A stretch of DNA of 64,000 nucleotides, from contig NZ_SNQG01000004.1 of the NCBI RefSeq assembly GCF_004378255.1, positions 186,001 to 250,000 on the forward strand, given 5' to 3'. Positions within the stretch are counted from its first letter, which is position 1. Every line of letters starts with the position of its first letter. The DNA is from Mucilaginibacter phyllosphaerae. GTDB lineage: Bacteria; Bacteroidota; Bacteroidia; Sphingobacteriales; Sphingobacteriaceae. Positions 35,720 to 44,538 of the stretch are shown here, piece after piece. Both the position numbers and the translations under genes were made by a program. The notes below the pieces were generated by a model. That model was given only the letters and a program-made list of their open reading frames with translations. It was not told the DNA's origin and searched no databases.

Positions 35720-36352
35720 TTAAACCAGATGTTCGCGTTGGGCAAATGCCGCCAGCGTATCCGGGGCGGTCATCAAAAAGGTTTGGATGCCCAGCGTTTT
35801 GGCGGCCTCTAAATGCTGCGGACTATCATCAATAAACAAAGTTTCTTCGGCCTTTAGGTTGTTTTCGGCCAGTACCTGTTCAAAAAAATCGGTCTGTGGT
35901 TTACGTTTACCCACCAGGTGCGAGTAGTATGTTTTCTCGAACAAGTGCTCGTTATCATCAAAACCAAAATCGGTTTTCAGATAGTTCAGGATGTAAGTGT
36001 AGTGGATATCGTTGATGTTACTTAACAGGAACGTGCGATATTTAGCTTTGAATTTCAGTAATAATTCGTGATTGCCGGGCGCAATGCCCAATAAAAGGCT
36101 GTTCCAGGCATCGGTTATCTGCTGATCTGTAATGGCCGGGTTGCCAATTTTTTGCTTTACGTAAGCCCTGAATTCATCAGCAGTAACTTCGCCACGATCA
36201 AATTGGTCAAAGATCTGATCCTGCTGGCGGTGGCCGAAAAATTCATCGGGGTTGCTGATGCCTAAATCTTTAAAAGCTTGCTGGGCTTTTCGGAAATCAA
36301 TACTAAAAATAACGTTGCCATAATCGAATATGATATTTTTAATGTTTTGCAT
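35720..36352 (-). CDS. HAD-family hydrolase
   Basis: This 210-residue haloacid dehalogenase-type phosphatase has motif I degenerate as FDYGNVIFSID. The nucleophile would be the first Asp of DxD-type, but here it reads DYGNV, as in the HAD-IA YihX-like group. Motif II is LLSNIND, motif III the lysine of GKRKPQTDFFEQ, and motif IV FIDDSPQHLEAAK. It is probably a sugar- or nucleotide-phosphatase. It is co-transcribed with DinB. Confidence 0.9.
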   Translation of the reverse strand: MQNIKNIIFDYGNVIFSIDFRKAQQAFKDLGISNPDEFFGHRQQDQIFDQFDRGEVTADEFRAYVKQKIGNPAITDQQITDAWNSLLLGIAPGNHELLLKFKAKYRTFLLSNINDIHYTYILNYLKTDFGFDDNEHLFEKTYYSHLVGKRKPQTDFFEQVLAENNLKAEETLFIDDSPQHLEAAKTLGIQTFLMTAPDTLAAFAQREHLV

Positions 36353-36388
36353 ATGGGTGTAATAATCATGCGGCGCATACGCTGATCA

Positions 36389-38872
36389 TCATGATTTATT
36401 CAGCTTGCCTTTCCAAAAGTTAAACTTATAATAAAAATTATCAAAATCGAAGGGTTTGGTAATGTAATCATCCATACCTGCGTTTAAACATTCTTCCCTG
36501 TCCTGTTCGTAAGCGCCTGCCGTCATCGCAATAATAATTGGCCTGTTTTTGCCATAATCTGCAATGATCTGCCGGGTGGCCTGCAGGCCGTCCATCTCGG
36601 GCATGTGCACATCCATATAAATGATATCGTAGTGCTGGCGTTTTAAGGATGATAATACTTCCAGCCCGTTAGATACTACATCGCAGCTGTAACCTATATT
36701 TTTAAACCCTTTAATTACAATTTTTTGATTAATCAGGTTGTCTTCGGCCACCAGCACACTCACTATATTTTTATCAAAAATAAGCTCTTCGGCAGGTTTT
36801 TCCGGTTCGGGTTCCTTTTTCTTTTCGGTATGGAACTCGGATAATTTATCAACCAGCATTTTATGAAAGTACGCCTGCTTAATAGGTTTATCTAATATCG
36901 CCGAAAATAGCTTTAAATCCTTTTTACGATCGGGCGGGAAATTGCCTGCCGAACTGAACAGCACCAGCGGGATCTTATTACCGTATAGTTTGTTTATTTT
37001 TTTGGCCACATCCAAACCGTTCATATGCGGCATCAGCATATCAATCACTACAATATCGTAATGAGATTGCCCCAGCGCATCAACGCCGTCTAAGCCATTG
37101 TCAAAAATATCGGCATGCATGCCCCAATGTTCGCAATGGCCTTTAAGTATGCGCAGGTTGGTTTGGTTATCATCTATTATTAAAACAGATTTTCCGGTAA
37201 GATCTTTTTGTATGGTAACCGGCTTATATTCTTTTACCTGACTGTTGGCCTTTAGCTGTATGGTAAATTTAAAGGTAGTGCCTACGCCCACTTCGCTCTC
37301 TACCCAAATATGGCCGTTCATCTTTTCGATCAGCCTGGCGCTTATAGCCAGCCCCAGGCCGGTGCCGCCATATTTGCGCGTGGTAGACGAATCTACCTGC
37401 GAGAAAGAGTTGAACAGTTTGTGCATCTTATCTTCGGGGATCCCTATGCCGCTATCTTTTACGGCAAATTCAAGCTCGTAAATATTGTTTTTGCGTAACG
37501 ACAGGTTGATGCTTGTCAGGATCTCGCCGCTATCGGTAAATTTAATGGCGTTGCCCACCAGGTTTACAACAATCTGGCGTAAGCGCGTCATATCGCCAAT
37601 AAGTTCTGTCGGCACTTCGTGGTCTATCAGGTAAAGCAGGTCAAGATCTTTTTCCTGGGCCTTAAATGAAAGCAGGTCGTATGTTTCTTCGATGATCTTG
37701 TGGATGTAAAAGGGATGTTCTTCTAACTCCAGCTTGCCCGATTCTATCTTAGAAAAATCGAGGATCTCGTTGATGATCTCCAGCAAAGCATCTGCACTTA
37801 TGCGGATAGATTCCACAAAATCAAATTGATCTTCATCCAGCCTGGTGTTTCGCAGCAGGCTGGTCATGCCGATAACACCGTTCATCGGCGTACGGATCTC
37901 GTGGCTCATGTTAGCCAGGAATTCAGATTTTGCACGGTTTTGTTCCTCTGCAAGCCGGCTTTTTTCTTCTAACTGAATGTTAAGATCTTTAAGATGCTGG
38001 TCGTAAAGGTACTGTTGGGTAATGTTATCAAAGGTCCATAATACACCTTTAACATGTTCGGATACGGTAGGCGTGCAGCAAACGGATAATACCATCAGCT
38101 CGGGCTCGGTATAGATCCATTGCCAGTTATTGATTGTTTTATCTTTGGATTGAAATAATTCCATCCCGCGCCTAAAGATCTCTTCTTTATTGCTTGCCCC
38201 AGATCGCAGCTCCTGCATTTTTGCTGCCAAAAGGGTAGGGCTAACATTGCCGCCTGTGATGTTAAACAGTTTTGCCGCCGGGCCGTTTATCCAGCTGTTT
38301 TTACCGCTATCATCAATAAACACAATGCTTTGCGGTACCGTTTGTAATATGGCGTTAAATCGTACCTTGAGCTCTTCCAGGGCGTAGTGATTGCGCGAAA
38401 GATTAATAGTTTCGTTTATTTTGCTGTAAGCTGCAGCTATAAATTCCCTAAAATCGGCATCGATATTAAAACTGTTTGCCCAGCTTAAAACCAAATAACC
38501 GCTGATATCCATTTGGTTAATAGGCAGTATCACCAAAGCCTGAGGGAAATTAAAAAGCTTTACAAGCGCAGGGGAGAGGTTGGCCCCCGGCAGCCTTAAA
38601 TAAACGGGCGCATCTTCATTTGCAAAATCTGCAAAAAGCTTAGGGTCTATATACACAACGGCTTCATCACCGCCCGTTATTACGCGTGTTGTAAGAGCAT
38701 CCTCATTTTTTATCAGTAAAATATCAGATGCGCCCGTTAATTCCTGCAAATGGCCCATGCTGCGCAGCATCGTCACATTCCAGTTTTCATAGGTATCTAT
38801 TATGCCCAGGCGTGTTATAAATGCAAGCGCCTGCTTTGCCCAGTTAATAGGTGTGGTAGTAGTTAATTGCAA
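36389..38872 (-). CDS. Cytoplasmic hybrid histidine kinase with PAS domain and two receivers
   Basis: This 827-residue sensor has no membrane segment. Residues 1-170 are an unassigned sensory region (GAF-like at a guess). A PAS-type domain sits at about 175-290 (FIDDSGKNSWINGPAAKLFNITGG is the PAS start). Then come a coiled coil, HisKA with H324 (ANMSHEIRTPMNGV) and HATPase (NLVGNAIKFTDSG, DSGIGIP, GTGLGLAISAR). Two receiver domains follow with phospho-acceptors D611 (VVIDMLMPHMNG) and D754 (YMDVHMPEMDG). The output partner is not obvious; a phosphorelay is likely. The adjacent RsbQ-like gene (upstream, 2 nt apart) may supply its ligand. Confidence 0.93.
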   Translation of the reverse strand: MQLTTTTPINWAKQALAFITRLGIIDTYENWNVTMLRSMGHLQELTGASDILLIKNEDALTTRVITGGDEAVVYIDPKLFADFANEDAPVYLRLPGANLSPALVKLFNFPQALVILPINQMDISGYLVLSWANSFNIDADFREFIAAAYSKINETINLSRNHYALEELKVRFNAILQTVPQSIVFIDDSGKNSWINGPAAKLFNITGGNVSPTLLAAKMQELRSGASNKEEIFRRGMELFQSKDKTINNWQWIYTEPELMVLSVCCTPTVSEHVKGVLWTFDNITQQYLYDQHLKDLNIQLEEKSRLAEEQNRAKSEFLANMSHEIRTPMNGVIGMTSLLRNTRLDEDQFDFVESIRISADALLEIINEILDFSKIESGKLELEEHPFYIHKIIEETYDLLSFKAQEKDLDLLYLIDHEVPTELIGDMTRLRQIVVNLVGNAIKFTDSGEILTSINLSLRKNNIYELEFAVKDSGIGIPEDKMHKLFNSFSQVDSSTTRKYGGTGLGLAISARLIEKMNGHIWVESEVGVGTTFKFTIQLKANSQVKEYKPVTIQKDLTGKSVLIIDDNQTNLRILKGHCEHWGMHADIFDNGLDGVDALGQSHYDIVVIDMLMPHMNGLDVAKKINKLYGNKIPLVLFSSAGNFPPDRKKDLKLFSAILDKPIKQAYFHKMLVDKLSEFHTEKKKEPEPEKPAEELIFDKNIVSVLVAEDNLINQKIVIKGFKNIGYSCDVVSNGLEVLSSLKRQHYDIIYMDVHMPEMDGLQATRQIIADYGKNRPIIIAMTAGAYEQDREECLNAGMDDYITKPFDFDNFYYKFNFWKGKLNKS

Positions 38873-38874
38873 GA

Positions 38875-39681
38875 TCAGATAAATGATTTAATAGCTGCTA
38901 TTACTTCCTGTGGTGCACTGATATGGGGGAAATGCCCTTCTGCATCTACATATCTTAGTTTATTGTTGCTGATATTTTTGTTTAAATATTGGGCAACCGC
39001 ATCGGGCACGGCGATATCATTTTGTGCCTGTATCAGCAATGTTTCTTTACGATAGTTATCCAGTTCCTTACGCACATCAGATTCAAAAATAACCTTAGAC
39101 ACCGCCAGTGCAACATCCGGCCTTATAGCGGCCAGCGTACGTGCAAATGATTCGCCAAGTTCGGGATTATCCGGGTTACCCATGGCCATGCTTGAAAAAC
39201 CACTTACCCAGGCATAGTAATTGGTGGTCATGGTGTTATACATACTGTCTAACGCCGGCTGGGTAAAACCGCCTGTATAATTAGCGCTTTCATCGTTAAG
39301 ATACCTGGGCGAAGCGCCAATAAAAACCACTTTAGAAAAATACTTCGGATCTTTTACAGAGGCCAGCATCGTGATCATAGAACTAACGGAATGGGCAACC
39401 ATAACGGCGTTCTCCAGATCCAGGTCGGCCGCTATATCCAGCAGGTCGTCGGCATAGGCATTGAGGGAGCTGTATTTTATAGGGCTGTAAGCGTTTGGAT
39501 CGGCGTTGCCGCCGCCAACATTATCATACAATACCATACGGTAGTCCTGGCTAAAAGCCTGTTTAACCACATCCCAGGCGCTTTTGTCGGTGCCGAAGCC
39601 ATTGCTGAAAACAATCGTCCGGGAGGTATCAGGGTTACCTTCTACCGTGATATTGTTCTTTTTTTTTAAGGTTGGTGACAT
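38875..39681 (-). CDS. RsbQ-like alpha/beta hydrolase
   Basis: This 268-residue alpha/beta hydrolase resembles B. subtilis RsbQ and plant KAI2/D14. The nucleophile is S98 (VAHSVSS), the acid D222 (QAQNDIAVP), and the base H250 (AEGHFPH), giving the same spacing as RsbQ. The YLNDESANYTGGF segment and FGTDKSAWDVV are also family-like. RsbQ makes or delivers an unknown hydrophobic signal to the PAS domain of the phosphatase RsbP. Here the next gene, 2 nt downstream, encodes a PAS-bearing kinase, a parallel arrangement. Confidence 0.88.
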   Translation of the reverse strand: MSPTLKKKNNITVEGNPDTSRTIVFSNGFGTDKSAWDVVKQAFSQDYRMVLYDNVGGGNADPNAYSPIKYSSLNAYADDLLDIAADLDLENAVMVAHSVSSMITMLASVKDPKYFSKVVFIGASPRYLNDESANYTGGFTQPALDSMYNTMTTNYYAWVSGFSSMAMGNPDNPELGESFARTLAAIRPDVALAVSKVIFESDVRKELDNYRKETLLIQAQNDIAVPDAVAQYLNKNISNNKLRYVDAEGHFPHISAPQEVIAAIKSFI

Positions 39682-39977
39682 AAATTATGCTAAAAGTATC
39701 GGCAATGCATTCAAAGCGCAAATATATAGCTTACCGTTAAAACACAATGCTTTTCGTATGAAGTATGTTGTAGAGGGTAATACTTTAATTTTAACATTTT
39801 AAAGCCGTAATGTATATATAGTTGCAGATACTTATCTGTGTTATTTTAAATAATAGCTTTTGTGCAGTATTACTCATACACAGCAGCTTAAAAGTTAAAC
39901 CTGCGTTTTAATATAACTTACGTAACTAAACAATGCCCGGATTAGGAATTATTGAAAAAAATATTTCGATTTTAGCT
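39682..39977. other. Gene-free stretch upstream of tRNA-Met
   Basis: AT-rich, about 300 nt. I see no ORF of useful length or RNA structure before the tRNA promoter candidate. Confidence 0.35.
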
Positions 39978-40008
39978 TTTGTTAATTGCTTGTAATTACG
40001 TAATATTG
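39978..40008 (+). promoter_or_regulatory. Promoter candidate of tRNA-Met
   Basis: TTTG (39978-39981), a 19-nt spacer and TAATATTG (40001-40008) match the Bacteroidota consensus with one mismatch. The mature tRNA starts 26 nt after the box. Confidence 0.55.
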
Positions 40009-40033
40009 CGCCTCGAAAATATAAGTATTTTCC

Positions 40034-40107
40034 GCGCCTATAGCTCAGTTGGTTAGAGTAGAAGACTCATAATCTTTTGGTCCCTGGTTCGAGCCCAGGT
40101 GGGCGCA
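40034..40107 (+). tRNA. tRNA-Met (CAT)
   Basis: The cloverleaf is complete: acceptor GCGCCTA/TGGGCGC, D stem GCTC/GAGT, anticodon stem GAAGA/TCTTT with loop CTCATAA, and T stem CCTGG/CCAGG with loop TTCGAGC. The discriminator is A and the CCA is not encoded. Anticodon CAT could also belong to a tRNA-Ile whose C34 is lysidine-modified; elongator Met is more likely. Confidence 0.9.
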
Positions 40108-40110
40108 CAA

Positions 40111-40148
40111 AGCACCTCTTAGTAAAACTAAGGGGTGTTCTTGTTTTT
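40111..40148 (+). terminator. Intrinsic terminator after tRNA-Met
   Basis: ACCTCTTAGT pairs with ACTAAGGGGT around a 3-nt loop, followed by GTTCTTGTTTTT. Confidence 0.7.
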
Positions 40149-40368
40149 AAGGCTTTAACTTCGTTTTCAAACAGCAGATGATATGTTGGTCGGCTTTCCC
40201 GCACATGTATAAAATACCGACTGTAGTCTACCATTCTACCTGGAATAATTTCAAGAACAGCCGCTCAGAAACAGAAATCGTGATTATTGTTCAAAGTTTG
40301 CTTTAAAGGCAGCAATAAGTGATCACACCAAACTCCTTTTATAAAAAATAGTTATAACTGCATTAAAA

Positions 40369-41268
40369 ATGACTACCTATCAAAAAACAAGCTTGATATC
40401 CGTTGATGAAGCCATCACAAAAGGACGCAAAATGTTACTGCTACCGCGCGTTGTAATGGCCATCGGCCTGTTTTTCTTTCTTTTTGCGATCACACTGATC
40501 CTAATAGGGGTTTTTGAAGGGCCTCCGTTCACCGCTAACATTTGGCTTATTTGCACAGGGATTACCGTATTTTGCTTTGTCGTGTTTTTTTACCTGCCGT
40601 ATCTATTCTGGAGTAAAAGAACTACCCGCTGGAAGTTGTGGGCTTTTGACAACGTAGATGACGTACACGAATTGAAGATCATGGCAACAGAAGCACATCT
40701 TTGTCCCGCTTTTGGTACGGTAATGGACAAATTGCAGATCCAGTCGGCTGACGAAAGAGAACAATGGCTTAAATTACAGGAACGTTTTAACTTTCGGAGC
40801 GGCTTCATAGATGACCCGGATATACCTTCGACGACAGAAGTTTTCTACTCAAAATTGCATCTTACAATAAATGTTCTTTTTGCATTACTTTTTGTCGCTA
40901 TTGGTTCGGTCATCGAATATTTTGCCGTAAAGAATGACGGCAAAACGAGTTTAAAAATAGTGGGCGCGGTGATTGCCACTGCTCCGCTTTACTTTATCAT
41001 TAGGTCCGTTCAACGGATGCTAAAAAAACAGCCAGAGCTGGTGCTAAATAACCAGGGGCTTTTCACCGAACCGACGGGGTTGCTGAACTGGGATCTGATC
41101 TTTAATGAAAAAGTAACCAGGGCGGATCAAGGTAAAAGAGGTGTCAAATTCACTTTCAGTTTCCAGCATCCCGGCGGTATTACCCATATTGATATCAGCG
41201 ACTTTAACATCAGTAAAAGCCGATTGGAAAGACTGATACGCGTGTATAAAGGCCGGTACAGTAGTTAA
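40369..41268 (+). CDS. Four-helix membrane hypothetical protein
   Basis: This 299-residue protein has four hydrophobic helices in two pairs (about residues 25-50, 58-82 and 165-180, 190-208) separated by a charged region around 90-160. The C-terminal 80 residues look soluble and beta-rich. I recognise no family. It lies alone downstream of the tRNA-Met. Confidence 0.65.
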   Translation: MTTYQKTSLISVDEAITKGRKMLLLPRVVMAIGLFFFLFAITLILIGVFEGPPFTANIWLICTGITVFCFVVFFYLPYLFWSKRTTRWKLWAFDNVDDVHELKIMATEAHLCPAFGTVMDKLQIQSADEREQWLKLQERFNFRSGFIDDPDIPSTTEVFYSKLHLTINVLFALLFVAIGSVIEYFAVKNDGKTSLKIVGAVIATAPLYFIIRSVQRMLKKQPELVLNNQGLFTEPTGLLNWDLIFNEKVTRADQGKRGVKFTFSFQHPGGITHIDISDFNISKSRLERLIRVYKGRYSS

Positions 41269-41446
41269 TTTTTGTTAAATTATAACCGTTATCACCATCT
41301 ACGGGTTTCGGTTTTGGCTTGTATCTCTGTTTGGAGACCAGTAAATATACAAAGGCAAGATATTAGTGTAAAGAGCTGCTAAAATAGGATCTACTTTCTT
41401 TTTTAGTTTACCTACTATTCTCGATTTGAATTAATTAAATTAGAAC

Positions 41447-42058
41447 ATGAAACTTTCCTTTTTGATACTGATGGGTATGATTATTCTATCTTGTAAGTCG
41501 CAGACTACAACAGATCTCCTTTCCCTTAAAGTTGATTCGGATCTCTCAGGCTTTGTGCTTCAGGACAAAGCGTTAAATAAAGAAGAGGACCCTAATTTCG
41601 GCCTTACATGCCTCAATACTAATAAAATTGATGGATATGCAATTGGAGACGTAAGGCTTAGTACTTATGCTTATCCCAACGCCAATCTGGCTGATTATAG
41701 TAACCTTTCAATATTCGTTAGTGCAAAAGATAAAAACATTTTTTTGGGATTTAATTACAGCTCCGTTAATCAGAAAGAAACAAGAGCCATTATCAACTAT
41801 TTAAAAAAAATCTACCCGACCTACCAACAAAGCGACACAAAAGGAAATGGGGAATCTTTTTTTTTGGATATTCCTAAACTCAATGCTTGGATCTTTACTT
41901 ATCAGGGTATCTCAAAAAATAAGGATAACAGTAGTTTCTTTAGTACCAATTTTATTTTTGTTAAAAAAGGAACCCGTATGGAAAACAGCGCAGATACCAA
42001 AGTTCAAACCATCAGGGATTATTATAAAATGATGTATCCAGACCTGTTAGCAAAATAA
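41447..42058 (+). CDS. Hypothetical lipoprotein
   Basis: This 203-residue protein has a short lipoprotein signal (lipobox ILSC, cysteine about residue 16). The mature part contains two beta-rich halves. I recognise no domain. It may form a two-gene unit with 40369-41268, though the 178-nt gap argues for a separate promoter. It is the last chromosomal gene before the accessory island. Confidence 0.65.
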   Translation: MKLSFLILMGMIILSCKSQTTTDLLSLKVDSDLSGFVLQDKALNKEEDPNFGLTCLNTNKIDGYAIGDVRLSTYAYPNANLADYSNLSIFVSAKDKNIFLGFNYSSVNQKETRAIINYLKKIYPTYQQSDTKGNGESFFLDIPKLNAWIFTYQGISKNKDNSSFFSTNFIFVKKGTRMENSADTKVQTIRDYYKMMYPDLLAK

Positions 42059-42113
42059 ACTTGCAAGAAAGATCTGTGTTTGATTAGATTAACATTGTAA
42101 AGATTTGGGTGGC

Positions 42114-42152
42114 TTGGAACATTATGCCTATAGTGTAGGTATAATGTTCCAA
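42114..42152. repeat. Strong hairpin with 17-bp arms
   Basis: TTGGAACATTATGCCTA and TAGGTATAATGTTCCAA pair across a 5-nt loop with one G-T mismatch. There is no T-run, so it is probably not an ordinary terminator. It lies 350 bp left of the tRNA-Leu fragment. Confidence 0.7.
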
Positions 42153-42450
42153 CAACAGTAGTTGGCTGTATTAAAAGAACTCTTCAGGCTGTATGGATCC
42201 GGCACTAAAAATCCCTGCATCATCTCTTTTTTTGCGCCGTGCTACGGTTGGTTAATCGTGGTAGACAAAAGTAATCCGTCAAATCCTAATTTTGGGATCC
42301 TTCAACCAGGAATATGGCTCTGGGAGGATGTATTATAAATATAAAGCAGTATAAAGCACATTTATTGATTTTTATGAAAAGCATATGATACAACACTTAA
42401 AACGGATCTTTTTAAGTGACATTGTTGAATAAACATTTAATGTCGTGATG
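42153..42450. other. Gene-free stretch left of the tRNA-Leu fragment
   Basis: About 300 nt. I see no convincing ORF, RNA gene or repeat between the hairpin and the tRNA terminator. Confidence 0.35.
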
Positions 42451-42489
42451 AAAATAAAAAAGCGATTAGTGTCTTTCACCTAATCGCTT
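42451..42489 (-). terminator. Terminator downstream of the tRNA-Leu 3' end (minus strand)
   Basis: On the minus strand AAGCGATTAG and CTAATCGCTT form a 10-bp stem followed by TTTTTTATTTT. It lies 10 nt beyond the tRNA 3' end, so it is the native tRNA terminator. Confidence 0.75.
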
Positions 42490-42499
42490 CATTTTCAAG

Positions 42500-42558
42500 T
42501 ACTCAGAGCGGGAATCGAACCCGCACTCCTTTAACGGGAACAGGATTTTAAGTCCTGC
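42500..42558 (-). pseudogene. 3' fragment of tRNA-Leu (TAA), integrase attachment site
   Basis: Reading the minus strand, the anticodon arm CAGGA-CTTAAAA-TCCTG is intact with anticodon TAA. A long class II variable arm, the T arm GCGGG-TTCGATT-CCCGC and the acceptor 3' strand TCTGAGT with discriminator A follow. The D arm and the 5' acceptor strand are absent; the sequence beyond the anticodon arm shows no tRNA pattern. The integrase gene begins 157 nt away. This is the displaced 3' end left by site-specific insertion into a tRNA-Leu gene. Confidence 0.85.
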
Positions 42559-42659
42559 TTTGATTGGCGTAAAATGGTTTAAAATGACAAAATTTACCTA
42601 TAAAACAGCATTTTTTCTTTCAGTAAAAACCATATAAAATCATAAAAAAACATCATTTG

Positions 42660-42677
42660 TTGTACCTATGTTGTACC
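42660..42677. promoter_or_regulatory. Paired putative integrase arm sites
   Basis: TTGTACC at 42660-42666 and again at 42671-42677, 11 bp apart, sit between the tRNA fragment and the integrase gene. One helical turn of spacing is usual for arm-type binding sites. Confidence 0.45.
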
Positions 42678-42714
42678 CAAATTTCGTATATTTGAGTATC
42701 AAAACAACAAGGCC

Positions 42715-43926
42715 GTGGCATCATCAATAAAAATTATTCTGCGTAAAAAAGTTACCGCAGACGAAAAATATCCACTCGTTATAAGGATTATTAAAGAACG
42801 GAAAACCTCTATTATTTCTTTAGGGCATTCGCTGGATGAAAAAGATTGGGATGCCAAAGCTCAAAGGATAAAAAAATCCCATCCTAATTCTGCACGATTA
42901 AACAATATGCTGTCCAAGAAACTGGCCGAAGCAAACGATAAGTATATTGAACTGCAAACCAATAATACAGATACATCATCGCGTAATATCACAAAATCGA
43001 TTACCGCTACAAAACAAGGGACATTCCTTAAGCAAGCCTCCCTTTATCTTTTGCGTTTAAAGAGTAATGGCAAAGGTAACCAGTTATCAGCCGACACGCC
43101 GCGCGTAGAGCGTGTTAAAGAGTTTCTTGGTGGTTCGGACATTAACTTCTCCGAGATTGATGTACCGTTTCTTAAACGCTTTCAGGCCTATCTTAAAGGC
43201 ACCCGTAAAAATATTAGCGAACGTACTATCGTTAACCACCTTGTGGTTATCCGTACCATTTATAATCAAGCCATAGAAAATAATCTTGTTGACCGTAAAC
43301 ATTACCCGTTTGGCAAGGGTAAAATCAAAATCAAATTCCCTGAATCGCTTAAGATCGGTTTGAGTATTGCTGATGTTAAAGCAATAGAAATCGCCAAGGT
43401 AGGCGACCATCCCAACCATGCCCGTAATTTGTGGCTGTTCTCATTTTATTTTGCGGGTATGCGTATATCGGATGTGCTGCGTTTGAAGTGGTCTGATATG
43501 CAGGACGGCCGTTTGTATTATAAGATGGGTAAGAACGCCAAAGCCGACTCCATGAAAATACCGGATAAGGCGTTGCCGATCATCGAACAATATCGTCGGG
43601 ATAACCCTGTACATGATCTGGTGTTTCCTGACTTGGAGACTCTGCCGGATTTAAACGACGAAATACAGGTACAGACCCGCATAAAAACTCGCATCCGTAA
43701 AAATAACGAGCAATTGCAAAAGGTACTTGAAGAAGCAAAAGTTACCAAAGCGGTAACCATGCACATAGCGCGGCATAGCTTTGGCAATATATCAGGCGGT
43801 AAAATCGACCCCAAAATGCTGCAAAAGTTTTATCGTCACACTTCGATTACAACAACAATGGGCTATCAGGCTAATTTTATACATGAAAATGAGGATGCCG
43901 CACTGGATAGTGTTGTTGGATTCTGA
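42715..43926 (+). CDS. Tyrosine recombinase/integrase of a tRNA-Leu island
   Basis: This 403-residue integrase starts at GTG 42715. It shows an N-terminal arm-binding domain (ILRKKVTADEKYPLVIRI), a SAM-like core-binding domain (about 110-205, SEIDVPFLKRFQAYLKG), and a catalytic domain with the tetrad R in AGMRISD, HxxR in MHIARHSF, H in YRHTSI and Y in MGYQAN. All catalytic residues are intact. Bacteroidota conjugative and mobilisable elements commonly use this Arm_DNA-bind type. It reads away from the tRNA-Leu fragment it presumably used. Confidence 0.93.
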   Translation: MASSIKIILRKKVTADEKYPLVIRIIKERKTSIISLGHSLDEKDWDAKAQRIKKSHPNSARLNNMLSKKLAEANDKYIELQTNNTDTSSRNITKSITATKQGTFLKQASLYLLRLKSNGKGNQLSADTPRVERVKEFLGGSDINFSEIDVPFLKRFQAYLKGTRKNISERTIVNHLVVIRTIYNQAIENNLVDRKHYPFGKGKIKIKFPESLKIGLSIADVKAIEIAKVGDHPNHARNLWLFSFYFAGMRISDVLRLKWSDMQDGRLYYKMGKNAKADSMKIPDKALPIIEQYRRDNPVHDLVFPDLETLPDLNDEIQVQTRIKTRIRKNNEQLQKVLEEAKVTKAVTMHIARHSFGNISGGKIDPKMLQKFYRHTSITTTMGYQANFIHENEDAALDSVVGF

Positions 43927-43991
43927 ATCTAAAGCCAGCTTTATCAATTAACAATAAAGCTGGCCAAAATGAGGAGATTTTAAAAACTCAA

Positions 43992-44174
43992 CTACTTCCA
44001 AAGCGCTTTGAGCCATGAAAATGGATTTGCAAAAGTTTCGGTTATGCCAGTGGCGGTACCTTCAGTGATTTGATCCTTAGATGATTTATCTTTGTTTGGA
44101 TTTTCTTTTTCTCTTTCTTCATCAAAACCTTCCTTGAAGTCCTTGATGGCTTTCTTTATAAATGAATCACCCAT
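43992..44174 (-). CDS. Small hypothetical protein, island
   Basis: This 60-residue charged protein (MGDSFIKKAIKDFKEG, ending WLKALWK) has an acidic/lysine-rich centre and no known domain. It overlaps the stop of the gene at 44174-44458 by 1 nt on the same strand, which supports both as a translated pair. Confidence 0.6.
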   Translation of the reverse strand: MGDSFIKKAIKDFKEGFDEEREKENPNKDKSSKDQITEGTATGITETFANPFSWLKALWK

Positions 44175-44458
44175 TATACTGTCGCATGATAAAAATTATC
44201 GGTTGAAGGGTCATAAAGATATGTTTTACCGTTCGTATGGATATACTCATGTCCATCAGGGCAGTGATATAACTCTCCGATTTGTACGTTTCGATGTAAA
44301 ACATGTCCTTTAAACCAAGCGGTAGCTTTATTTCCAGCGGGATTTATAACAAATTTGCTTACTGCATAGCCACTAAGTTGATTAAAATAAAACTCTTCAG
44401 TCTCTAATTTACCCAACAGCCTTGCGAGTGCCTTTCCAGAAGATTTCATGAATGCCAT
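44174..44458 (-). CDS. Small hypothetical protein, island
   Basis: This 94-residue basic soluble protein has a YHCPDGHEYIHTNGK motif suggesting a single zinc-like or structural turn. I recognise no family. It is coupled to the 60-residue ORF downstream. The pair lies between the integrase and the radC relic, in the accessory part. Confidence 0.6.
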   Translation of the reverse strand: MAFMKSSGKALARLLGKLETEEFYFNQLSGYAVSKFVINPAGNKATAWFKGHVLHRNVQIGELYHCPDGHEYIHTNGKTYLYDPSTDNFYHATV

Positions 44459-44538
44459 AGTAATAAGTTTTAATTGTTTAGATGACTAAAGCTATTGAAT
44501 ATTATATTATAAAACTATTTTTTCTTTTCATGGCAAAA

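Noticed and set aside
42500..42660. Complete tRNA-Leu gene
   Set aside because: Only the anticodon, variable, T and 3' acceptor parts exist; no D arm or 5' acceptor strand can be found upstream of the anticodon arm.
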